This document shows, in pieces, positions 1 to 5,066 of a DNA stretch of 6,073 bases; positions within the stretch are counted from its first letter, which is position 1, and the number at the start of each line of letters is the position of its first letter. The position numbers and the translations under genes were made by a program. The stretch is from JABMMZ01 sp040403495 (GTDB lineage: Bacteria; Bacteroidota; Bacteroidia; NS11-12g; UBA955), in contig JBBAKM010000053.1 in the NCBI GenBank assembly GCA_040403495.1, forward strand, positions 1-6,073, in the 5' to 3' direction. The notes beneath the pieces were generated by a model. That model was given only the letters and a program-made list of their open reading frames with translations. It was not told where the DNA came from and made no database searches.

Positions 1-398
1 TAATAAAAGCCGCGGGTGGAATCGTGATGAATGAAAACCATCAGTTATTGCTAATAAAACGATTAGGGAAGTGGGATTTGCCAAAAGGTAAAATAGAAAA
101 AGGTGAGGACACAAGATTGGCCGCATTAAGAGAAGTTCATGAAGAGTGTGGTGTGAATTTTATAGGCATAAGAAATAAAAATTGTACCACTTACCACATG
201 TACATTTTAAAAGGACAATGGGTTATTAAAATAACTTATTGGTTCAATATGATAGCATGGGGAGACAATCCACTTGTTCCTCAATTGGAAGAAGATATAA
301 CGGAGGTTCGATGGGTTGATAAATCATTCATAGAAGCAGATGATTTTGATACCTACGATACTTTGAAAGATATTTTTAAGGAGTTGAAATTTAAATAA
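1..398 (+). CDS. NUDIX hydrolase, 5' end missing at window edge
   Basis: C-terminal 131 codons of a Nudix-fold pyrophosphohydrolase, which cleaves a nucleoside diphosphate linked to another moiety; the substrate cannot be told. The frame is open from position 3 and already reads I-K-A-A-G-G-I-V, the first strand of the Nudix fold, so the GTG at 24 and ATG at 27 are internal codons and the true start lies left of the window. Counting from the codon at 3, W24-D25-L26-P27-K28-G29 leads into a perfect Nudix box at 29-51 (G-x5-E-x7-R-E-V-x-E-E-x-G-V), with the metal-binding REVHEE intact. The later L-x-P-Q-L-E-E-D-I and R-W-V segments are usual for the Bacteroidota version, which from memory carries about 60-70 extra N-terminal residues, absent here. 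It converges with the DUF1684 gene, leaving only 5 bp between the stop codons. Family call sure; substrate unknown. Confidence 0.93.
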   Translation, partial: IKAAGGIVMNENHQLLLIKRLGKWDLPKGKIEKGEDTRLAALREVHEECGVNFIGIRNKNCTTYHMYILKGQWVIKITYWFNMIAWGDNPLVPQLEEDITEVRWVDKSFIEADDFDTYDTLKDIFKELKFK

Positions 399-420
399 GC
401 GGCTTAATGAAGTTTTTTTT
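391..420 (+). terminator. Possible weak terminator of the NUDIX gene
   Basis: An imperfect hairpin can form from 391-399 against 403-411 with a CGG loop and two mismatches. It is followed one base later by eight T residues at 413-420. The inner part (396-406) is a perfect 11-bp palindrome that contains the stop codons of both converging genes. The stem is short and AT-rich, so the call is tentative. On the other strand no T-run follows, so it would work in one direction only. Confidence 0.3.
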
Positions 421-994
421 CTCCAGCAAAAATGTGAACTTTTAAATGGTTTTCAAAAGGAACAATTGGACAGCTATAGGTTGAATTATAGTGGCAATAA
501 GGGTTGAAAGCGTAATTGAAATCTAGTTCAATGCTGTCTTTGTTTTGCAAACCATCCATCTCAATGTATCTGCCTGCAGCGTATGATTCTAATTGACAAG
601 ATAAATCCTTAAATGGAATAAATAAACCTGATTTTTCGTCAGGTTTTTGTGTATATGCATATAAAACACAAGCAGTGTCGTTTACTTTAAAAGAAAGTTT
701 ACAGTATTTATAATACACAGGTACTCGTTCGGTATTGGTTGTAAATTCTACTTTTTGAGGCACTATTCGTTCCACATTAGCAACAATTTTGTAATTAAGT
801 TGAGGTGAGTAATAAAGCAGTCCATCGAAATTTTTAGGTTCAACAATTTTATTAGCCAATAAGTCTATATCAGTTTGTTGACGGTGTTTGTTTAGTATTG
901 TTTCATAGTGTTGTTCTTCAGCGCTTTTTGAGTTGCAGCCAGCAAATAAAAAAGCTAAAAAAACAATGGAATAAAATATTGACTGCTTAACCAT
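404..994 (-). CDS. DUF1684 family lipoprotein
   Basis: 196-residue exported lipoprotein. The N-terminus is a lipoprotein signal peptide: K3, a hydrophobic stretch 6-18 and a lipobox-like F-A-G-C with the lipidated cysteine at C20, so the mature protein should be membrane-anchored. The body matches DUF1684: L-F-I-P-F at 124-128, Y-A-A-G-R-Y at 138-143, L-D-F-N at 157-160, N-P-Y-C-H-Y-N at 164-170, C-P-I-V-P-F-E-N at 175-182 and a terminal A-G-E-K at 190-193. The biochemical role of the family is not established. The start at 994 is fixed by the signal peptide, since the next methionine is far inside. It overlaps the end of the transporter gene by 40 bp in another frame and has no Shine-Dalgarno, so it is probably translated by coupling to the gene before it. 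Family call firm; function unknown. Confidence 0.88.
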   Translation of the reverse strand: MVKQSIFYSIVFLAFLFAGCNSKSAEEQHYETILNKHRQQTDIDLLANKIVEPKNFDGLLYYSPQLNYKIVANVERIVPQKVEFTTNTERVPVYYKYCKLSFKVNDTACVLYAYTQKPDEKSGLFIPFKDLSCQLESYAAGRYIEMDGLQNKDSIELDFNYAFNPYCHYNSTYSCPIVPFENHLKVHIFAGEKKLH

Positions 995-2412
995 AAAATT
1001 AAAATGGCAAGCAAGTTAATATAAAAACCACTTTTAATCATTGTTTTTAATGAAATTAATCCTGAACTATATACTACCGCATTGGGAGGAGTTCCTATAG
1101 GTAACATAAAAGCAAAACTGCAAGCAATAGTAACAGGTATACCAAGTTGATGTGGATGTGATTCAGGAAAACTATGAGCCAAACCAAAAATAACAGGTAT
1201 AATGATTTGTGACAAAGCAACATTGCTCATAAACTCTGTAAGAAATAATGCCAATCCAATAAGAATAAGCGCAAGTAAAGATAAGTTTGTAAAGTTATTA
1301 GACTGAATAAAATGGCTTATGTTTTGAATAACACCTGTACTTTCAAGTCCTTTGGCCAAACTAATTCCTGCTCCAAATAAAAGCAAGATACTCCAATTGA
1401 TTTTTTTAAAGTCAGACAGTATTAATATTTGTTTACTCTCTTTAGATTTTGATGGAATAAGAAATAATGTAAAACTGAAGAAAAGTGCAATAGTAAATTC
1501 ATGGAGTTTAATAGGGCTATTTTGGGTTTTTAAAAAAGTATTAATTGGTTCTATAAAAATCCAGAAAAAAACAGCTAAACCAAATACAATAAGGCAAATT
1601 TTCTGAGGTAAATTCATTTTACCTAGTTTTGAATAACTGTCATTTAATAATTGTGTAACGTGTGGAATTGCCTTGTTCTTGATTTTAAACAAAAATTGAG
1701 TGCAAAGGAAATAAGTGCCAATAAGCATAACAATACTTATGGGAAATCCTATCATCATCCATTCAGTAAATGAAATGTCTTGCTTTAAAATTGTTTCTAC
1801 ATAACCTTTGTAAACAATATTAGGGGGAGTCCCAATTAAAGTGGCAACACCACCTATGTTTGCACCCATTGAAATTGATAATACTAAAAGTGCAGATAGG
1901 TTTAAAAGGTCTTTCGTTTGTCCATTGTTGAGAATTAGTTTAGAGATAGATAATCCAATGGGAAGTAGCATGATAGTGGTGGCAGTATTGCTAATCCACA
2001 TACTTAATAAGAATGAAGTTAATAGCATCCCAGCAATAATTTGTTTGGGTTTGTTACCTGTAAGTAATAGTAGTTTGAAGGCAAATCTTTTGTGTAATTC
2101 CCATTTTTCGACAGCGTAGGCAAGTAGAAAGCCACCCAAAAATAAGAAAATAACAGGGTTGGTGTAATGGCGAAATAAGTCACTAAATGAAGTGATGTTA
2201 TGGATAGGGAGAAGAAAAAAGGGAATTAAAGAGGCTATCCAAATGGGGATAATTTCAGCTATCCATAAGTTTATTATTAATACAGAAATACTGATAGCAA
2301 GAAGAGAGGGTGAATTAATGGATAAAAATGGGGCAATAAAAACCGAAAATAAATAAAACAACAGTCCAGGAAGGATGTATAGAATGGAAGGTTTGTTTAA
2401 TCCATTTTTCAT
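955..2412 (-). CDS. DASS/SLC13 family sodium-coupled anion symporter
   Basis: 485-residue inner-membrane protein of the divalent anion:sodium symporter family (the VcINDY type), which imports dicarboxylates or sulfate with sodium; the substrate cannot be fixed from sequence. Hydrophobic segments run through the whole length (about 10-30, 35-71, 83-101, 125-155, 170-190, 217-242, 271-293, 305-320, 339-356, 374-413, 424-447, 460-484). The two inverted halves show the paired binding motifs: S141-N142-T143 with T-L-I-G-T-P-P-N at 191-198, and S396-N397-V398 with P-I-G-T-P-P-N at 438-444. The segment from C431 to V447 fits the family signature S-x2-F-x2-P-[ILVM]-G-x3-N-x-[ILVM]-V. The second SNT motif has Val for Thr, which could affect the substrate. 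The gene starts 7 bp after the SLT/LysM gene and overlaps the lipoprotein gene, so the three form an operon. Family sure, substrate open. Confidence 0.93.
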   Translation of the reverse strand: MKNGLNKPSILYILPGLLFYLFSVFIAPFLSINSPSLLAISISVLIINLWIAEIIPIWIASLIPFFLLPIHNITSFSDLFRHYTNPVIFLFLGGFLLAYAVEKWELHKRFAFKLLLLTGNKPKQIIAGMLLTSFLLSMWISNTATTIMLLPIGLSISKLILNNGQTKDLLNLSALLVLSISMGANIGGVATLIGTPPNIVYKGYVETILKQDISFTEWMMIGFPISIVMLIGTYFLCTQFLFKIKNKAIPHVTQLLNDSYSKLGKMNLPQKICLIVFGLAVFFWIFIEPINTFLKTQNSPIKLHEFTIALFFSFTLFLIPSKSKESKQILILSDFKKINWSILLLFGAGISLAKGLESTGVIQNISHFIQSNNFTNLSLLALILIGLALFLTEFMSNVALSQIIIPVIFGLAHSFPESHPHQLGIPVTIACSFAFMLPIGTPPNAVVYSSGLISLKTMIKSGFYINLLAILILWLSSQYFIPLFF

Positions 2413-2419
2413 AGAAAGA

Positions 2420-3673
2420 TTATCTTTTTTTAGCTAATCTTCTTTTTTCAGACATACTCATAGCATTGATTTTTTTATAAGTGCTTACTTTGTTGCTCGG
2501 AACTTCAATTTTAAGCTTTTGGCCTTTAAAAATCATGTCTTTTTTTATTCCATTCCAACGTTTAATATCAGTGGTTTTGCAATCGAATATGTCTGCGAGT
2601 AAGAGTAATCCATCGCCTTGTTTTACGGTGTAGCTAATAAAAGTTTTTTTACTTGTTGAGTTGTTTTCTGGAACAGGCGGTGTGATTGGTTTTTTGGCAA
2701 TATCAAAAGTATTGTCAAGAATAATAGAGTCATTAAGTAACGAATCTTTATTTGAAACCGCCAATTGAGGGAATATTTCTAGTTTTTTTTCGTGGTATAA
2801 AGCAATTTTATCCTTGGGAAGTCTTAGACCAACATTGTTGTAAAAAACCGGAACAATATTAAGTCTGAGTTCAGCATTCAATGTTTTTAATAAGTCCTCA
2901 TTAATATTTAATTGGTATGCCAACGCGCTAAAGCTAATTTCCTGTTGAACATGAACCGTGTCTGCATCAGGCACCCTGTATTTTTGAGAAATAATTTTAT
3001 GTTCTTGATGAAAATTCCAAATGTACCAAAAAGCCATATATTGAGAGGCAATTTCTTGGTGTTGTGGGATTAAATGTGGGTGAATTAAATCATAATCGAG
3101 TTGATTCCCCGATTTATGTATTGCCATATTCATATTTATTGGGCCAATTCTAAAAGCAACAATAGTTTTAAGCCAATCTTTGTATATGGTATTTAAATCA
3201 TTAAAATAAGTAACAGCAGCAGTGGTGCTTTTGTCAGGGTTTCGTCTTTCGTCAACATAACTGTTGGTCTTTAAATCATATTTTTTGGCAATTGCAAATG
3301 GGAAAGCCCACAATCCCGAGGCACCGTCAATATCGGTAAAGTTAGGATTACAATTGCTATTAGAAAAAACAGAAAAGAAAAGTTGTTTAGGAATGCCATT
3401 TGTTTCAAAAAGTGAAACATATTTTTGATAATAGTGTTGAACTTTCCCTAAGTAGATAGAAGTGCTATTGTTTGTGTTTTTGAGTAGATTTTGTATAGCC
3501 TTTCTAACTTGATCATTATAAAATATTGGAACTTGAGAGTTTGTTTTAAGTAGTTTTATGTAGTAAATATCATTTTGAAAAGCTGAATCCAAAGGAAGAG
3601 CATTTCCTTTTGAAAAAGGAATTAAAAATAAAACTAATAAAAAAAAGAGTCGTTTTAAGGGGAAAAATACCAT
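2420..3673 (-). CDS. MltD-like SLT/LysM protein, catalytic Glu lost
   Basis: 417-residue secreted protein built like the membrane-bound lytic transglycosylase MltD. It has a signal peptide (K8-R9, then a hydrophobic run to about 20, cleavage probably near A25), a goose-lysozyme-like SLT domain at about 90-190, a degenerate LysM-like stretch at about 233-288 and a clear C-terminal LysM at 346-392, then a basic tail. The SLT landmarks G-A-S-G-L-W at 117-122 and V-D-E-R-R-N-P-D-K-S-T at 140-150 are kept. The catalytic E-S is N105-S106, G-L-W-Q-F is G-L-W-A-F, and A-Y-N-A-G-P is A-F-R-I-G-P at 173-178, so muramidase activity is unlikely. Binding or scaffolding of peptidoglycan is my inference. 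I chose the ATG at 3673; a TTG six bases upstream is possible but less likely. It is the first gene of the operon with the transporter and DUF1684 lipoprotein. Confidence 0.85.
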   Translation of the reverse strand: MVFFPLKRLFFLLVLFLIPFSKGNALPLDSAFQNDIYYIKLLKTNSQVPIFYNDQVRKAIQNLLKNTNNSTSIYLGKVQHYYQKYVSLFETNGIPKQLFFSVFSNSNCNPNFTDIDGASGLWAFPFAIAKKYDLKTNSYVDERRNPDKSTTAAVTYFNDLNTIYKDWLKTIVAFRIGPINMNMAIHKSGNQLDYDLIHPHLIPQHQEIASQYMAFWYIWNFHQEHKIISQKYRVPDADTVHVQQEISFSALAYQLNINEDLLKTLNAELRLNIVPVFYNNVGLRLPKDKIALYHEKKLEIFPQLAVSNKDSLLNDSIILDNTFDIAKKPITPPVPENNSTSKKTFISYTVKQGDGLLLLADIFDCKTTDIKRWNGIKKDMIFKGQKLKIEVPSNKVSTYKKINAMSMSEKRRLAKKR

Positions 3674-3674
3674 G

Positions 3675-3718
3675 CTCAAAGAAATATGTCACGAAATTAA
3701 GGGAAAATGACCTTTGAG
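3675..3718. repeat. 7-bp inverted repeat before the SLT/LysM gene
   Basis: CTCAAAG at 3675-3681 and its exact complement CTTTGAG at 3712-3718 are separated by 30 bases and lie directly in front of the ATG at 3673. A second, shorter pair (GTCA at 3688-3691 and TGAC at 3708-3711) lies inside it. This could be a regulatory site or a leader structure of the operon mRNA, but in AT-rich DNA it may be chance. No convincing promoter could be placed in this 79-bp gap. Confidence 0.3.
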
Positions 3719-3752
3719 TTGCTAAATATTTCTTTACAACATATTAACTATT

Positions 3753-4157
3753 TTAACATTCAATAGTGTTCAGCCATTCAATAGCACTTTTTTCATCCAA
3801 GAAAAATTTGATTGGATAATCGGTTTTTATAAAATTAATATAAAAGTTAACTACCATTTTTTGGTGAAGTTGATGTACAACAAAAGCTTCAGCAGCAACT
3901 GTGTTTTTCCGCTGTTTCATTTGTAATTGTCCGTACTGTCTTGCCTCTTTGGTAATCAGTGTTTTGTAGCCTGTAATAAAGAGTTTTTTAAGTCTTTTAC
4001 CATTGGTAAAAAGGTCATATTCTTCGAATGCATTCTTGATAGCATCAACATCAATTTCGATGTTATCTTCAAAAGTGATTTTAATTGTTTGGTTATCAAT
4101 TAACTGAATAGATTTGACTATTTTATCATTGGTTTTCATTTCAATAATTTTGTCCAT
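3753..4157 (-). CDS. STAS/SEC14 (SpoIIAA-like) domain protein
   Basis: About 134 residues, cytoplasmic (no signal peptide or membrane segment). The pattern is that of small SpoIIAA-like STAS/SEC14 proteins common in Bacteroidota (the DUF7793 type): an N-terminal beta-strand pair around residues 15-36, a helix, then L-I-T-K-E-A-R at 67-73, A-A-E-A-F-V-V at 88-94, N-F-Y-I-N-F at 104-109 and the characteristic ending F-L-D-E-K-S-A-I-E-W-L at 119-129. These motifs were recognised from memory of the family, not by a search. The molecular role is not settled for this group. Three starts are possible: TTG at 4175, ATG at 4157 (chosen) and ATG at 4139, which has the more A-rich leader and would give 128 residues. 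It is separated from the SLT/LysM gene by 79 bp and from the upstream gene by 84 bp, so it is probably transcribed on its own. Confidence 0.75.
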   Translation of the reverse strand: MDKIIEMKTNDKIVKSIQLIDNQTIKITFEDNIEIDVDAIKNAFEEYDLFTNGKRLKKLFITGYKTLITKEARQYGQLQMKQRKNTVAAEAFVVHQLHQKMVVNFYINFIKTDYPIKFFLDEKSAIEWLNTIEC

Positions 4158-4186
4158 GTGATTTAGTGGGTGCAATTTACGTCAAT

Positions 4187-4213
4187 AAAACATATAATAC
4201 AAAAAAGGAACAA
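4187..4213 (-). promoter_or_regulatory. Candidate promoter of the STAS/SEC14 gene
   Basis: Read on the minus strand, TTG at 4213-4211 is followed after 16 bases by TATGTTTT at 4194-4187. That is one mismatch from the Bacteroidota -7 element TAnnTTTG with a -33-like TTG. Transcription would begin near 4180, about 20 bases before the ATG at 4157. The match is imperfect and the spacing is slightly short. Confidence 0.35.
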
Positions 4214-4241
4214 AAATTGAGCATTTATACTTAGTTGTGAG

Positions 4242-4508
4242 CTAATCCAATAATTGTCTAATGGAAGTGTATAGATCGTCGGGAATGTTAGCGTAATTCA
4301 TCTTTATAGATTTAAATTCTTGATCAATGTCTAGTGTAATTTCGCCGTTGTGCTTTAGTATATCATTTTGTATGCATGATAGAATGTCTTCATATAAATT
4401 TTGTATGTCCAACATGATTTCAGTGATTTGATTGTTCTTTATTTCATGAACATCCAAACCGGAATATTGAACTTTAATAAAAGAATTGTTTTGTAATTTT
4501 GATATCAT
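4242..4508 (-). CDS. Small protein of unknown function, 88 residues
   Basis: I do not recognise this protein. It is 88 residues, soluble and slightly acidic, with no signal peptide. From the sequence I would expect a strand (about 9-15), a long helix (about 20-52, heptad-like leucine/isoleucine spacing), two short strands (G-E-I-T-L-D-I-D at 55-62 and a second at 67-73) and a C-terminal helix. The ATG at 4508 is preceded by an A-rich leader without a Shine-Dalgarno. Its balanced composition differs from the I/N/Y-rich noise translated from the adjacent intergenic DNA, which supports it being real. It is the first gene leftward of the long AT-rich gap and has a candidate promoter about 110 bases upstream. 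Whether it works with the STAS/SEC14 gene downstream (84 bp away) or with the divergent winged-helix gene is unknown. Confidence 0.6.
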   Translation of the reverse strand: MISKLQNNSFIKVQYSGLDVHEIKNNQITEIMLDIQNLYEDILSCIQNDILKHNGEITLDIDQEFKSIKMNYANIPDDLYTSIRQLLD

Positions 4509-4590
4509 ATTGATTTTTTTAATTTATGTTGTATTGTTAGAAACACATGTTTTGTTAATTTGTTTTAAATAAATCGGTACATTTAATTTA

Positions 4591-4610
4591 AAATTAAGTA
4601 AAATTAAGTT
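4591..4610. repeat. Two tandem 10-bp units in the intergenic region
   Basis: AAATTAAGTA at 4591-4600 is followed directly by AAATTAAGTT at 4601-4610, a tandem repeat with a period close to one turn of the helix. It lies downstream of the presumed minus-strand start site, in the leader of the 88-residue gene. Low complexity may explain it. Confidence 0.4.
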
Positions 4611-4620
4611 GTTTGTGTAA

Positions 4621-4628
4621 CAAAAGTA
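4621..4628 (-). promoter_or_regulatory. Candidate -7 element for the 88-residue gene
   Basis: On the minus strand 4628-4621 reads TACTTTTG, a full match to the Bacteroidota -7 consensus TAnnTTTG. Transcription would start near 4614, giving a leader of roughly 105 bases before the ATG at 4508. No clear TTG is found at the -33 position; the GGTACATT motif at 4649-4656 lies there instead. Confidence 0.4.
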
Positions 4629-4656
4629 ACATGTTTGTATTATTTTTTGGTACATT

Positions 4657-4711
4657 TTAATATAAATTGTATTAATATTGTTATAGGTTGCATTAATATA
4701 GTATATATTAA
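4657..4711. repeat. Pair of 19-bp palindromes TTAATA-N7-TATTAA
   Basis: Two sites with the same half-sites and the same 7-base spacer lie at 4657-4675 and 4693-4711, 36 bp apart centre to centre. In the second copy the arms extend to 8 bp (TTAATATA / TATATTAA). The geometry resembles paired operator sites upstream of the minus-strand -7 element at 4621-4628. In such AT-rich DNA chance cannot be excluded. Confidence 0.4.
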
Positions 4712-4993
4712 CTACTATTTCAATAGTCATTAAATCAGCTTATTGACTGGTTTAGTTTTGCAATTTCTTTAATTTCGACTCTAAAAAATAAGTATAATGT
4801 CATTTGTTTTGTTTATGTTAATTTATGTTTTAAGGAGCAAAATTTAATTTCCAAACAAAGTAATATATGTATTATTTTTATAATTACCTCAAAAACAGAT
4901 TATTATTGGTATTTTTTCTTTTTTTTATTAGTTTAAGTGTCTTTTTTGTTAATTTTTTTTTAATTTAATAGTGGTACTTTAGTAATTATATCT

Positions 4994-5001
4994 TATTTTT
5001 G
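4994..5001 (+). promoter_or_regulatory. Candidate promoter of the winged-helix gene
   Basis: TATTTTTG at 4994-5001 matches the -7 consensus TAnnTTTG and continues as GCAGTC, a context often seen at promoters of this phylum. The start site would be near 5008, leaving a leader of about 60 bases before the ATG at 5067. A -33 TTG is not evident; a GGTACTTT motif (4973-4980) sits there. A similar element, TAGTTTTG at 4753-4760, could be a more distal promoter. Confidence 0.5.
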
Positions 5002-5013
5002 CAGTCGAAACAA

Positions 5014-5028
5014 TAGTATAAAGTACTA
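5014..5028 (+). repeat. Small palindrome in the leader of the winged-helix gene
   Basis: TAGTA at 5014-5018 and TACTA at 5024-5028 form a 5-bp inverted repeat around TAAAG. Overlapping it, TAAAGTAC at 5019-5026 is the exact complement of GTACTTTA at 4974-4981, so an 8-bp inverted pair flanks the -7 element. This is a plausible autoregulatory arrangement but unproven. Confidence 0.35.
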
Positions 5029-5066
5029 AGTTTATCAAAAGCAACACAAACAAACACTTTTTAAAA

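Larger units (their letters stand above)
4509..5066. other. 558-bp AT-rich intergenic region
   Basis: This gap separates the leftward 88-residue gene from the rightward winged-helix gene. I see no convincing gene in it: the one longer open frame (4524-4730, minus) translates into an I/N/Y/T-rich string typical of random AT DNA. It contains a minus-strand -7 element at 4621-4628, plus-strand -7 elements at 4753-4760 (TAGTTTTG) and 4994-5001 (TATTTTTG), two TTAATA-N7-TATTAA palindromes at 4657-4711, a 10-bp tandem repeat at 4591-4610, and GGTACwTT at 4576, 4649 and 4973. Long T-runs occupy 4913-4960. It is best read as a divergent regulatory region. Confidence 0.6.

Noticed and set aside
24..29. 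GTG/ATG as the start of the Nudix gene
   Set aside because: The frame stays open to the left edge and encodes the conserved AAGGIV strand of the Nudix fold, so the start lies outside the window.
1352..2119. Plus-strand open frames of 84 and 92 codons (1352-1606 and 1841-2119)
   Set aside because: They lie opposite conserved segments of the DASS transporter and show no protein-like features of their own.
4524..4730. 68-codon open frame on the minus strand
   Set aside because: The translation is dominated by I, N, Y and T as expected from random AT-rich DNA, has no recognisable motif, and covers the promoter and repeat elements of the gap.
4797..4847. 16-codon hydrophobic open frame on the plus strand, possible leader peptide
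   Set aside because: Too short, no ribosome site and no gene directly behind it; easily produced by chance in T-rich DNA.
4913..4960. T-runs as intrinsic terminators
   Set aside because: No GC-containing stem precedes them and no gene on the plus strand ends nearby; they are more likely promoter-flanking T-tracts.
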